Source: Dioscorea cayenensis subsp. rotundata (Eukaryota > Streptophyta > Magnoliopsida > Dioscoreales > Dioscoreaceae). Taken from it: a DNA stretch of 64,000 nt. Positions 48,335-59,828 of this stretch are shown one piece after another. The stretch's first letter is position 1; every line of letters starts with the position of its first letter. The notes under the pieces were generated by a model. That model was not told the DNA's origin and did no database searches. It saw only the letters and a program-made list of their open reading frames with translations. A program made the position numbers and the translations under genes. The stretch covers positions 30,875,016 to 30,939,015 of the forward strand of contig NC_052475.1 in the NCBI RefSeq assembly GCF_009730915.1, read 5' to 3'.

Positions 48335-49403
48335 CTGCCAAAAAAAAAGCCAAGTGATAAAACCTGATAATTAGTGTCAATCAACAAAAAATGGTGCCAA
48401 GTGTTCTATTATCAGAGATGCTAATTACAAATTATACATGACAAGCATCTTCATATCAGAAATCAACAAAATATAGCAGGAGAAAATCATATAATCTCAA
48501 TTTAAGTTTCAGAACAGAACAACCCATGCAAACGAAACACTTTTAGCTTCAGACCACAACAGATTAAAAAAATAAAATAAATAAAATAAAAACTTCAACA
48601 CCTGCATCATTTAAGTAACACTCAGCATTGATACTGAGCGTGTGAAACTTTCCATCTAACAGTTCAAACAATTGTTTTGGATCAAATCTAGCTAGCTTAA
48701 TACAGGAACTGTTTAAACATGACACATGGTAGTAGATTGAAGGAAGGAAGCTCAAAATATAGCGCCACAATAGAAGAAATACAACATATTTTGGGCTGAT
48801 ATCTAACGTATGAGGATCTAATCAAACTAGCTAACGAAGACCTGATGGATCACCCTAGACCAAAAAGAACAGTTTTTTACCATTCGGGGAGCTTAGGGAC
48901 AATGGTTAGTGCCTACCTCTAACCTGCAACTCTAAGCTAAATTAGCTTTCTAAGGAAGAGTTGTTACAAGAGATCAAGATCTCGCTCGCAAGAAAATTCA
49001 TCCAAACATTGAGAATTCACAACTTGAATTCACCAGTGGATCAGAACCTAAATATCATGCACCAGCAGTTAAGATCAGCTAACCCCCAAAAGAAAAACCA
49101 ATAAAAAAAAACCTTCATTTTTTCATGAAAAACACATTAAACCTTCACACCCACACTCTAAATCCAGATAGAAAAAGCAAAAAAAGGAAAACAGAAATTT
49201 GCACAGATCTAAAACAACAAAAGAAGCAGCAACTATCCGTTCAAGCAAACAAAATCTAGATCCATACAAAAGATCTCACCACTCCACCAAATCAAGCTGA
49301 AAAAAACCATCAAAATCGATCCCATAACATGCCTTACAAAGTGCCAAGTAGCAACCAAGAAGCAAATGATCAGAAGAAGAGGGAGCAATGGAGAGAGGAG
49401 TAC
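48335..49403 (-). other. Probable 5' UTR intron of the NAD-MDH gene
   Basis: On the minus strand the donor ctaggag then gtactcc (GT at 49403-49402) and the acceptor ttttttttggcag (AG at 48336-48335) bracket about 1.07 kb without a usable reading frame, ending 38 bp before the start codon. GC-richer sequence upstream of the donor (49404-49460) would be the first leader exon. The splice sites are seen; their use is inferred. Confidence 0.5.
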
Positions 49404-49460
49404 CTCCTAGGGCTTCGGACGTACAACAGAGCTCGCTCTCTGGACGGAAATGCCGATGAA

Positions 49461-50063
49461 GCCGTGATAATGATATGAAATTTATAAAAAGTTAGGAAAA
49501 GGTGCACTTGGTCTCTTTATTGGTGGGCCCCAAACGACATGGCCCACCAAGAAAAATCTTAATCTTCTACGGCTCTTTTAAGTGATTCTGATATTTGAGA
49601 TGGGCCTGCCTCCACATGGCCCAATATGTTCTTGCTTTTCGGCCACCCTGTTCCCATGGATGGCCCATTATTGGAGAAGAAAAATGTTAAATTGAATGTG
49701 TGTATATATATATATATATTGTATGTGTTAGATGTTATGATATTGTTATTTAAATATTTATATGAATTTTTAAGAGAATTCATGTGCGACTTTTTATTTG
49801 GTAGCAAAGTATGAGAAGGAAGCTGAAGGAGAAGATATTTCAATTGAGTGGGTTATGCTTGATTTGATGGCGAGTAGAAAATTATATAATGAATTTTAAT
49901 CTCCCATGATTTACTAGTTTTTTTTTTATTTAATTAAATAAATGTTATATTTTCTTTCATGAATAAGCATAAAAGAAGGATCTAAATATATTTAATGTTT
50001 AATTCAACGGTGTAAAAACTAATGATAAAAACAATTAGAAGGAACATCCATACATGGAATATA

Positions 50064-50094
<31 letters not shown>

Positions 50095-51267
50095 ATAAAG
50101 GTTTTTTTTATATATATACCTTTAAAAAATACTAAATATAAACAAATCACATATTAAGGAGTGTGTAAATTTTTTAATTATATCACGTGCTTTCGTCTTA
50201 CAACAACAGGTAATTAAATTCATAACCTCACCTATGTTACAAGGGACTCATATATTTAACTTAAAATTAAATAATTCACATTCATACTAAATTTAAAATT
50301 AATTAAAAAATTCAGCCTAAATTTAAAATTAGTTAAAAAAAATTTTGATGCTCAAAATGATTTTAAAAACTCTAGCTTGGCTCGATTTAGCACAAAACTC
50401 CTTTTATTGCTTGTTTTATTTTTTGAAAAACAAACCATATACGGTGGTTTATCCACATTTACCTAAAAAAAAAAAACCATATAAATCATATGATATATTC
50501 AATATAATAATATACTGTATAATAATATTATATATTATTAGATTTTATAATATATATTTATATGTTATAAGCCGAAGTCGAATTTTAACAAGTCAAGCTC
50601 AAGTTGGTCACGGATCACTTGATTAATTGACATCTCAAGAGTCTAACGACTCTAACCTCATGTATTGACCCAACCTATTACATTACATGTTAATTAAATA
50701 TATTCAAATGTGCACGAGATTGGTTCGGCAAGTTGGTATTCAAATTTGACTTTAACTCTTTTATATATATATATATATATATATATTATTTGGTATGTGG
50801 CTTTATTTCATGTAGCAAACTAGATATCAAATATAAATATAGAAACTAAAATTTTAACTTTTTTAAAAACTATGGGCTAATTTATTGTTAACTATCTATG
50901 ATTGTGACTGAAAAGTCTTGAGTTCGAGCCTCTAAAATTACAATTTATTTTTTGAGTCTTTTGTGAGAGTTCTCCCGAGTTGCATGACGGGTCATTTGCT
51001 TCGTCGCTTATTGATATTCTTAAAAAAAAAATATTTATTTTTTATAGTTGATTGCAATTCTTTTAAATATTTTATTACAAAGACTTGGCCAAGTACAAAT
51101 TTCAAATCCATCCATTTTATTCATATATATTTAAATATTTCCCACGGCCTAACAGGATATATATATTTTTTTGGTACACTCTTTAAATTTTGGATTTTGT
51201 ATAAAACTTTACTCATTTTAGAAAAAATAAAAATTAATCTATAGTTTTATACATTTATATGTTGATT
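49461..51267. other. AT-rich intergenic region
   Basis: Promoter of NAD-MDH at its left edge, then AT-rich DNA with TA microsatellites at about 49704-49720, 50067-50093 and 50762-50787. A SINE-like fragment is noted at 50868-50960. No gene seen. Confidence 0.5.
50868..50960 (+). repeat. Possible tRNA-related SINE fragment, copy 2
   Basis: Contains aactatgggctaatttattg, then ttaactatctatgattgtg and ctgaaaagtcttgagttcga followed by gcctc. The last part fits a Pol III B box (GTTCGAGCC) and the gggctaattt part a weak A box, about 40 bp apart. It matches the stretch at 27759-27850. It is not a functional tRNA gene; I could not fold a cloverleaf. Confidence 0.35.
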
Positions 51268-51416
51268 TTTTAAACAATAGAAATATATAAGCAAATAAAA
51301 ACTCTTCGTAATAGTTTATAAACAAATATAATTTGGGTTTTTTTTCCCTGTATACACCCAAAAAATATATGTTTTCGTGCCTATAACCTAAATAAAATTA
51401 GAATTGCATATATACC

Positions 51417-51456
<40 letters not shown>

Positions 51457-52369
51457 TTAATACATGGTACCAATCATCTATGACATGGATAAGCAATCTA
51501 TGAATGGCGTAACGCAACATTGGATTCATTATATATGGGAGTTAGTCATCTACGAACATTCGTAGATAAATAGCACATTCAGTCAATTTGAATCCACTAT
51601 CAAATTATCCATTCTTGCACAGTACAAAATAATGTACAAAATAATATAATGTGTAGTATTTTGATATGAATTGTCCGATTATCGTAGAACGTCCACAATT
51701 AAAGTTTCACCTATATTATATATATATATATATATATAGTCCACGAGTATCACACAATAATAAATTCAACCAATAAAAAACTTTTTAAAATACCTAAATA
51801 ATCCTTATTGTTTGAAGACAATCTCTTTGAAATAAGTATATGACATAATTTTTTTAAGGGTATATATATATACATATATACAAAAATATGAATTTAATGG
51901 CCACCAAAAAGTTTAAAAGTTTGTATGTATAGATTTTTATTTTTAAATATTTAATAATATATTTTAATAGTGTATTCAAGAAAATCAAATTTTGATGGAT
52001 AGATATGATTTAGTTTAATTGAAAGTATACCCATAATGCCTCAATTTCTTTTGTCATATTAATTAAAAAAAAATCATATAACTTTTATAAGGGTATATTA
52101 GTAAATGTCCATTTTCATATGAGTATGCAGCTTTTTGATGAACACGTTAAAGTAAAGTCTAAGGGAGCTTTATTAATCACGACATAAATGAATAGAATTA
52201 GTGTAATTAATAAAATTATTAAGTAAGTTTAGAAACACAAGGCATCTAGCCTTTGAAAATGTCTTCATAGCATAACTTTGTTTCCTTCTTTTACTTCCCT
52301 TAATTTAATGGTTCGCTTTATTAATAGTCAATAAATAATGAATTATTAAGTAGAAAAGCACATCATCCC

Positions 52370-52402
<33 letters not shown>

Positions 52403-52826
52403 AAATATTGATGTAGAAGCGGCTCATCAGTCATTAATCTCCAATTATTTTTATTTTTTGTTTTTTCTTTTCATATAATCTTATGTTTGTGTTGTGATTC
52501 TTCCTTTCATGAAAAAGATTCTCAAAATATTCCTGTTTATCAATAAATTATAAACCATAATAGTTGTAAATGCCCAAACTCCTGTTTTTTCACAAATAAG
52601 CATCATACATCATAAATTTTTATTCTATTTTTTTAAACAAATACAAATTAGCCAAAATATCCTCAAATGACGAGACTATTTATAATGAAAATAAATATTA
52701 CTATAATTCTTTTAAGTATTAACACAATGAATATTAATAAATCACATATAAGCATATAAGATAAGAACTACATACAAATTTTATTTTATTTTGTGTAACC
52801 GGATTATTTTCTCTTGAAATTGTTTC

Positions 52827-53147
52827 TAATAGATCATGTTCAGAAGTAGGATGTATGCGAATGATGGAGAAGCTATAGCTAGCTTCTGTTTTGAGTATGC
52901 ATAAAATGCACGTCTACAGTGTTGGGTCTTATCTTAATTATCGTCTTTAGCATATAGTCTTTAATTGTTGCTTATCTAGCTATGACCTTTTGCCACGTGG
53001 GTGTAGATGGCTCATGTCTTTATATGCTTGTGTCTTTTGCTCTAATGAAAGCAGCTTCGGTTGAGTCACTTACTCTTCTATGTAATACACTTCATTGCAC
53101 CATCTTATCTATCTCAACCAAGTTAATACTGCGACTACGATCCAACG
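52827..53147 (+). repeat. 5' LTR of the copia element
   Basis: 321 bp, matching 57651-57969 along its length. The first bases are TA instead of the canonical TG, and the last are CG instead of CA; both read as point changes, since the 3' LTR keeps TG and CA. By eye the LTRs differ at about 30 or more positions (roughly 10%), so the insertion is old. Confidence 0.9.
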
Positions 53148-53148
53148 G

Positions 53149-53160
53149 TGGTATCAGAGC
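53149..53160 (+). other. Primer-binding site, initiator Met-tRNA type
   Basis: TGGTATCAGAGC, the standard copia primer-binding site complementary to the 3' end of initiator Met-tRNA, lies two bases after the 5' LTR. Confidence 0.9.
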
Positions 53161-53187
53161 TAGGAACTTCTCTTCCTGTGTCGCCTA

Positions 53188-56100
53188 ATGGCTGGGAATG
53201 GAAATACTGGGAGCTCTTCCTCCCCCACTAATGCTCCTCGTTTTAATGGTGAAGATACAACCTATGGAGCTTGATGATGGAGACTTTACTCCTTTCTAGA
53301 AAGCTTTGGGGAGTAGTTAACAAAGGTTTTACTAAAGAAGACAATGATGCTTAGCGTCTTAAAGATAATATCCAAAAGAATGCCAAAGCGTTGTTTCTAA
53401 TCCAACAGACGTTGGATGAAAAGATCCTGATTAGGATTTCAGGAACAAAAATAGCGAGGAAGGCATGGGATATTCTCAAAAAGGAGTATCGAGGGTGTTC
53501 TAAAAGCTCAGCTGCAAAGCTTCATACTTATTGACAGGAGTACGAGAACCTTCAGATGAAGAATGGCGAGTCGGTGCAAGACTACATAGGCAGAGTATTG
53601 ACTTCTGCTTATCACATTCAGGCACTTGGTGAAGAACTTGATGAGAATGTTATCGTTGGTAAGATCCTTCATAGCTTCTCACCAAAGTTTCGTCATGTTG
53701 TTTCGTCCATAATAGAAGCAAAAGACCTTTCTGTACTCACAGTCGACGATCTCAGCGGGTCTCTAAAGGGGCATAAAGGTAGGCTTGACCTGTAGTCCTA
53801 TCCTATTGAGGAGAAGGCTTTCCATGTTAAGCCCAAAGCAACTACCGAGAGATCTATGCAAGGGAGAGACAGAGGTCGCGGGGAAGCTAGAGGATGCTTT
53901 CGAGGAAGAGGGAGAGGACGAAGCTCAGAACCTAGGAATAAAAATATTCAGAACCGGTAAAACAAAGCCAATGTGCAGTGTTTCAATTGCAAGAAGTTCG
54001 GGCACTATAAGTCCCAATATTGGTATAATGAAAAGGTTGTAAATGTTGCAGAAAATACTAAAGTAGAAGTCACAGATCTCTTCATGGCAAGCAGTGGCTC
54101 AGGCGTTGAGCATAAGGACATCTGGCTACTTGATAACGGATGTTCAAACCATATGACTGGGAGCAAAAATATTTTCAAATGTCTTAATGAATCTATAAAC
54201 CAAATGGTGCTATTAGGAGATAATAATATGATGAAGGTGGCCGGAGTTGTCATTGTCATTTTCAGATCAAAGACCGGGACACTGAGGGAACTAAAGCATG
54301 TACAATATGTACCCTAGCTCATTCACAATATACTGAGCATCGGCCAACTGTTGGGCTCTAGGTACATGTTGTTGTTTGGTAACGAGGAATGTGTTATTAA
54401 AGACAGAGACATAGGGTGTTCTGGCACGTATTCGCATGTATCAACATTGGCTTTTTCCTTTGTCGGTTGATGATGTGGGATAGGGGTGGCAATAATTTGT
54501 CCGGGCTCGCCGGCCCGATTTTGTCCGGCCCGGAATAAATCGGGTTTTAAATTTCTTATATATATATGATTGTTTTTTTATTTCTTATATATATATATAT
54601 GATTGTTCATGTTTTTTTATACATTTCAAGCCCAAGCCCATATTTTTCTTATATATATTTTTAAATTTCTTATATATATCCGGATAACCGGGCCTTTGTT
54701 CATGATTGTCATTGAAATGTATATTAAATGTCCGGATTTAAATGTATATAGTTTAATATTAAAATTAATTTTAATTGTATATTACAAGATTCAAATAAAA
54801 TTCGGACATTCGGACAACCCGATTTTGAAAAAAAACCGGGTCTAGGCAAGTCACACTTGTCCGGATTTAAAACCGGGCTGGGTCCGAGCATCAAATTTAG
54901 TTACATATAATAGTAGTTGTCCGGACCCAGTTTTGTCCGGACCCGGATTTTTGTCACCGTAATGTGGGAGCTGTGCATGTTGTTGTTTCTAAGAATGACC
55001 AGTCAAGTCTATAGCATGAATAGTATGGTCACATAAACTTCAATAGGTTGCAGCAACTTTCTAAAAGACAACTTGTTCTTGGTCTTGCTGAAATCTAACC
55101 CGGAGAGCCTTGTGAGGGTTGTGTTCTCAGCAAGCAAACTAGGCTTCCTTTCCCGAAGATGAGTGCATGGCATGCTAAGCATAGTTGGGTTTCATGCTTT
55201 TCACTGAGGTAACTATTATTTTATGCTTTTCACTGAGTTGGTCCAAGCTGATCTCTGCAGGCCGATGCAAACCAAAAGCCACGGAGATAACTATTATCTC
55301 ATGCTTTTCACTAATGATTGTACGAGATATAGTTGGGTTTACTTTCTTCATACCAAATCCCAAGCTTTCCAACAATTCAAAGTCTTCAGGAGTTTTGCAG
55401 AGAAGCAATATGGGAGACCATTAATGGCGCAGCAAATTGACCGAGCAGGCGAGTTCACATCCAAACAATTTTACTCTTACTGTGAGGAGTTTGGTATTAA
55501 GCACCAGCTCACGGCACAGTATACTCTAGAGCAAAACGGGGTTGCGGAACATAAGAATAGGACCCTTGTAGAAATGGCACGTTGTTTGTTGAAGCAACGA
55601 GGATTACCCACTGATTTATAGGTAGAGGCCATTGTTACTGCCGTGTACATGCGGAATAAGTCTCCAACTAGAGCACTTGAAGATTGCATGCCCTATGAAG
55701 CCATCACCAACACTAAACCTTCAATGAAGCATCTCAGAGTCTTCAGATGCTTAGCATTTGTTTATATAAACTCCCAGCAACGTACCAAATTTGATCCAAA
55801 GTCTGAAAAAAAGGGTCTTCATTGGCTATAGTTGAGAGTCAAAAGCTTATAAATTCTTGGATCCTGTGATAGGGAAGGTCTCTATGAGAAGGGATGCCAC
55901 ATTCCATGAGAATAAAAGGTGGGATTGGACCAACAATTCTAAACTTGCACCAACTAATGAGCTGAATATTGATGGAAAAGTAGGGGTCTCTCACAACAAC
56001 ACTGAAGGAAGCCCATCAGATGTTGAAGAATGTGACCTATCAAGTATTAGATATAGGAGTTTACAAGATGTGTATGATTCATGCTCTTTTGCCCTTACCA

Positions 56101-57639
56101 TTACTGACCCATGTTCTTATGATGAAGCAACCCATCAATAGGATTAGAAAGCAGCAATGGATGAAGAGATCTTATCTATTTTGAAGAATGATACTTGGTT
56201 TCTAACAACGCTTCCTGTAGGAAAGAAGGCAGTAGATCTTAAATGGATATACAAGTCCAAGTATTACTTTGATGGATCTCTGATCAAGAAGAAGGCGCAT
56301 TTAGTTGCTAAAGACTACACTCAAATACATGGTGTAGGCTTTGATGAGGTATTTTCACCGGTGACTAGGATGAATACCGTGAGATTTTTCATTGCTGTTG
56401 CAGCTTAAAACAAGTGCCCAATCTTTCAGCTGGACGTTAAGTCAGCGTTTCTTAATGGATAGCTCTCAGAGGAAGTATATGTAGCTCAACTAGAGGGCTA
56501 TGTGCATCTAGGTGAAGAAGAGAAAGTCTATTGATTGAAGAAAGCGCTCTATGAGCTTCGCCAAGTACCAAGAGCATGGTACTCCAAAGTTGATAGTTAT
56601 TTCACACAGTTGGGATTTGTGTGAAATCTAAATGAGCCCATTGTCTATCGAAGAGAAAGACAAAATGCTGATGTTTTACTACTCTGTGTGTATGTCGATG
56701 ACATTCTATACATGGGGTCCTCGATGCCATCATTGAAGAACTTCAAGGAAAATTTGATGAGAGACTTTCAGATGACAGATCTTGGGGTCATGCAATATTT
56801 CCTAGGCTTGGAAGTCATGTAGATGAATGATTCTATCACAATATGCCAAAAGAAATATGTAGAAGACCTACTTAAAAGGTTTGGAATGTTCAATTGTAGA
56901 AGCTATATATACAACACCTCTAAATATAAGTGAGAAGCTTCAGTTGTGCGATAGCTCTGGGAAGGCTGATGAGAAGTAGTATAGACGCATGGTGGGTGGC
57001 CTCTTGTATCTCACTCATATGCGACCCGATCTCACATTCGCAGTTAGCTTGGTTTCTCGTTACATGCAAAGCCCAACCAAGCATCATATGGGATCTGTGA
57101 AACGAATATTTCATTATGTATCTAGTATAGTCAATAAGGGTATTAGATATAAATATGTCAAGAACTTTGAATTAAAGGGATATGTGGACAGTGACTGGGA
57201 AGGATGCGTTGATGACCGCCAGAGCACCACCAATTGGGTCTTCGACTTGGGCTCTGGCGCGATCGTCTGGAGTTCCAAAAAGCAAGAAGTCATAGCACTC
57301 TCCAGCACAAAAGCAAAGTATGTGGACATGACTTCAGCTGCGTGTCAAGCCGTTTGGATGAGACGCTTGTTGGTCGACTTGGGTGTTCAACAATAAGGTC
57401 CTACTATAATCTTCTGCGATAACCAGTTTGCCATTGCCATTACTAGAAACCCCAAGCTGCACGGACATACAAAGCATATAGATGTGCGTTTCCACTTTAT
57501 CTAAAATCTTGTTGCTGATGAGATGATTGTGTTAATTCATTGTTGCACTAGTGAGCAGCATGTTGATGTGTTCACAAAAGGTCTGCCGGCCTCCAAGCAC
57601 GAGTATCTCTGCACCTTACTCGACTTAGAAGACTTCTGA
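53188..57639 (+). pseudogene. Copia gag-pol polyprotein remnant
   Basis: Starts MAGNGNTGSSSSP and is broken by frequent stops and shifts. The gag zinc knuckle reads CFNCKKFGHYKSQY, its last Cys lost. The protease motif reads LLDNGCSNHMTG, with the DSG serine changed to Asn. Integrase core: QIDRAGEFTSKQF and EQNGVAEHKNRTLVEMARC. Reverse transcriptase: KWIYKSKYYFDG, FDEVFSPVTRM, LDVKSAFLNG and the catalytic YVDD (in LLCVYVDDILYMG), still intact. RNase H: WVFDLGSGAIVWSSKKQ and AKYVDMTSAACQ. It ends at a TGA just upstream of the polypurine tract. A hAT MITE interrupts it between protease and integrase. Confidence 0.93.
54481..54961. mobile_element. hAT-type MITE nested in the copia element
   Basis: 481 bp flanked by an exact 8-bp duplication ATGTGGGA (54473-54480 and 54962-54969), the hAT target size. 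The ends are taggggtggcaa and ttgtcaccgta, an imperfect inverted pair; GGGTGGCAA ends are typical of plant hAT MITEs. The interior is built from repeated CCGG-containing motifs (ttgtccgg, cccggatt) at both ends around an AT-rich centre. Non-coding. Confidence 0.88.
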
Positions 57640-57650
57640 ACAAGGGGGTG
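57640..57650 (+). other. Polypurine tract of the copia element
   Basis: acaagggggtg lies directly before the 3' LTR, in the expected place for plus-strand priming. Short and interrupted, as in many copia elements. Confidence 0.7.
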
Positions 57651-57969
57651 TGATGGATCATGTTCAGAAGTAGGATGTATGCGAATGATGGAGAATCTAC
57701 AGCTAGCTTTTGTTTTGAGTGTGCATGAAATGCACGCCTACAATGTATGGTCTTATCTTAATTGTCTTTAACTTGTAGTCTTTAATTGTTGCTTGTCTAG
57801 CTATGTCCTTTTTGTCACGTGGGTCTTAGTTGGCTCATGTCTTTATATGCTTGTGTCTTTTGCTCTAATGAAAACAGCTTCAGTTGAGTCACTTGCTCTT
57901 CTTTGTAATACACTTCATTGCATCATCTTATCTATCTCAACCAAGTTGATAATATGACCACGGTCAACA
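57651..57969 (+). repeat. 3' LTR of the copia element
   Basis: 319 bp, starting TGATGG and ending CAACA, so the canonical TG...CA termini are intact. Followed at once by the target copy GTTTC. Confidence 0.9.
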
Positions 57970-58582
57970 GTTTCTAGATAAATAACCATGTAAATTTATC
58001 TTTATAAATTTTAAAAAATCTAAATAAAAATAAAAATATCTCATGAGAGATTTTTGTTAAATATCATTTCAAGTAGAGATTTCCAAAACACTTGTTTTTT
58101 TATTTAAAAATCTCATTTGTTTTTTTTTAAATATCTTCATTCATTTAAAAAAAACACTTGTTTTAAACTATAGAAATATATAAGCAAATAAAAATTCTTC
58201 ATAAGAGTTTATGAACAAATATAGCTTGGGTTTTTTTCCCCTGTATACACCCAAAAAATATATGTAATTGTGCCTATAACCTAAATAAAATTAGAATTGC
58301 ATATATATCTTTTTAATGTAGGTATATATATATTTAATACATGGTGCCAGTCATCTACGATGTGGATAAACAATTTATGGATGACATACGCAGTATTGGA
58401 TTCATTATATATGGGGGCTAGTCATCTATGAACATTCGTAGATAAATAACACAGTCGTTCGATTTGAATCCAACGATTGTCAAATCACCCATTATTGCAC
58501 AGTAAAAATTTATAATATAATGTATAGGACTTTCATCTGAACTGTCTGATTTCCGTAGAACGTTCGTAATTGACGTTTCACC

Positions 58583-58589
<7 letters not shown>

Positions 58590-58664
<75 letters not shown>
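58590..58664. repeat. (TA)n microsatellite, ~75 bp
   Basis: An uninterrupted TA run in duplicate copy B. The matching place in copy A (51716-51739) has only about 24 bp, so the run has grown or shrunk since the duplication. Confidence 0.9.
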
Positions 58665-58669
<5 letters not shown>

Positions 58670-59828
58670 CACGAGTATCACACAACAATAAATTCAAACA
58701 ATAAAAACTTTTTTAAAATACCTAAATAATCCTTATTGTTTCAAGATAATCTCTTTGATATAAGAATTTGATATAATTTTTTAAGGGTATATATATATAA
58801 TATGAATTGGCCACCAAAAATTTAGAAGTATGTGTGTATAGATTTTTATTTTAAAATATTTAATAATGTATTTTAATAGTGTATTCAAGAAAATCAAATC
58901 TTAATGGATAAATATGATTTAGTATAATTGAAAGTGTACCCATAATGCCTCAATTTCTTTTGTCATATTAATAAAAAAAAAATCATATAGCTTTTTGATG
59001 AGCTTTGTTAATCACGACATAAATGAATAGAATTAGTGTAATTAATAAAATTATTAATTAAGTTTAGAAACACAAGGCATCTAGCCTTTGAAAAGGTGCA
59101 TATCTTTGTTTCCTTCTTTTACTGCCCTTAATTTGATGGTTCGCTTTATTAATAGTCAATAAATAATGAATTATTAAGTAGAAATGCACATCATCCCTAA
59201 TAATAATAACAATAATTAAAATAATAATAATAATAATAATAATTAAAAGCACATCATCCCAATTAATTTTAATTTTATTTTTCTTTTCATAGAATCCCAT
59301 GTTTGTGTTGTGATTCTTCCTTTCATGAAGAAAGATTCTCAAAATATTCCTGTTTATCATTAAATTATAAATCATAATAGTTGTAAATGCACAAACTCCT
59401 TTTTTTTCACAAATAAGCAGCATACATCATACATTTTTTATTCTATTTTTTTTAAACAAATACAAAATAGCCAAAATGTCCTCAAATGATGAGGCTATTT
59501 ATAATGAAAATAAATATTACTATGATTCTTTTAAATATTAACACAATGAATATTAATAAATCACATATAAACATATAAGATAAGAGCCACATACAATTTT
59601 TGTGTAACGGGATTATCTTCCCTTGTGATTGTTTCTTGATAAATAACCATGTAAATTTATCTTTATAAATTTAAAAAAAAAATTAAAAATAAAAATAAAA
59701 ATATCTCGTGAGAGATTATTTTTTAAATATCATTTTAAGTAGAGATTTCAAAAACACTTGTTTTTTTTTAAATCTCATTTGGCTTTTTTTAAAAATATCT
59801 TCATTCATTTAAAAAATCATTTGTTTTC

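Larger units (their letters stand above)
52827..57969 (+). mobile_element. Ty1/copia LTR retrotransposon, full-length but decayed
   Basis: Element of 5.1 kb with both LTRs, a primer-binding site, gag-pol remains and a polypurine tract. The 5-bp target duplication GTTTC flanks it (52822-52826 and 57970-57974). Domain order is gag, protease, integrase, reverse transcriptase, RNase H, which is the copia order. The reading frame is broken by many stops, so it cannot move by itself. A hAT-type MITE is inserted in pol (54481-54961). Confidence 0.95.
51268..59828. repeat. Tandem segmental duplication, unit ~1.7 kb, first copy split by a retrotransposon
   Basis: Copy A is 51268-52826 continued at 57975-58160; copy B is 58161-59828. 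They share long matching stretches in the same order: tagaaatatataagcaaata (51277, 58170), ctgtatacacccaaaaaata (51350, 58242), cacaaggcatctagcctttg (52235, 59070) and ataaccatgtaaatttatct (57983, 59643). Copy B lacks a segment present in A near 52085-52150 and has a much longer TA run (about 58590-58664 against 51716-51739). No gene lies in either copy. Confidence 0.85.

Noticed and set aside
50905-50930. Possible tRNA gene from the gttcgagcc B box
   Set aside because: No acceptor stem or anticodon arm can be paired; at best a degenerate SINE promoter.
54481-54961. CpG island or promoter suggested by CCGG clusters
   Set aside because: The 8-bp duplication and inverted ends show it is a hAT-type MITE inside a dead retrotransposon.
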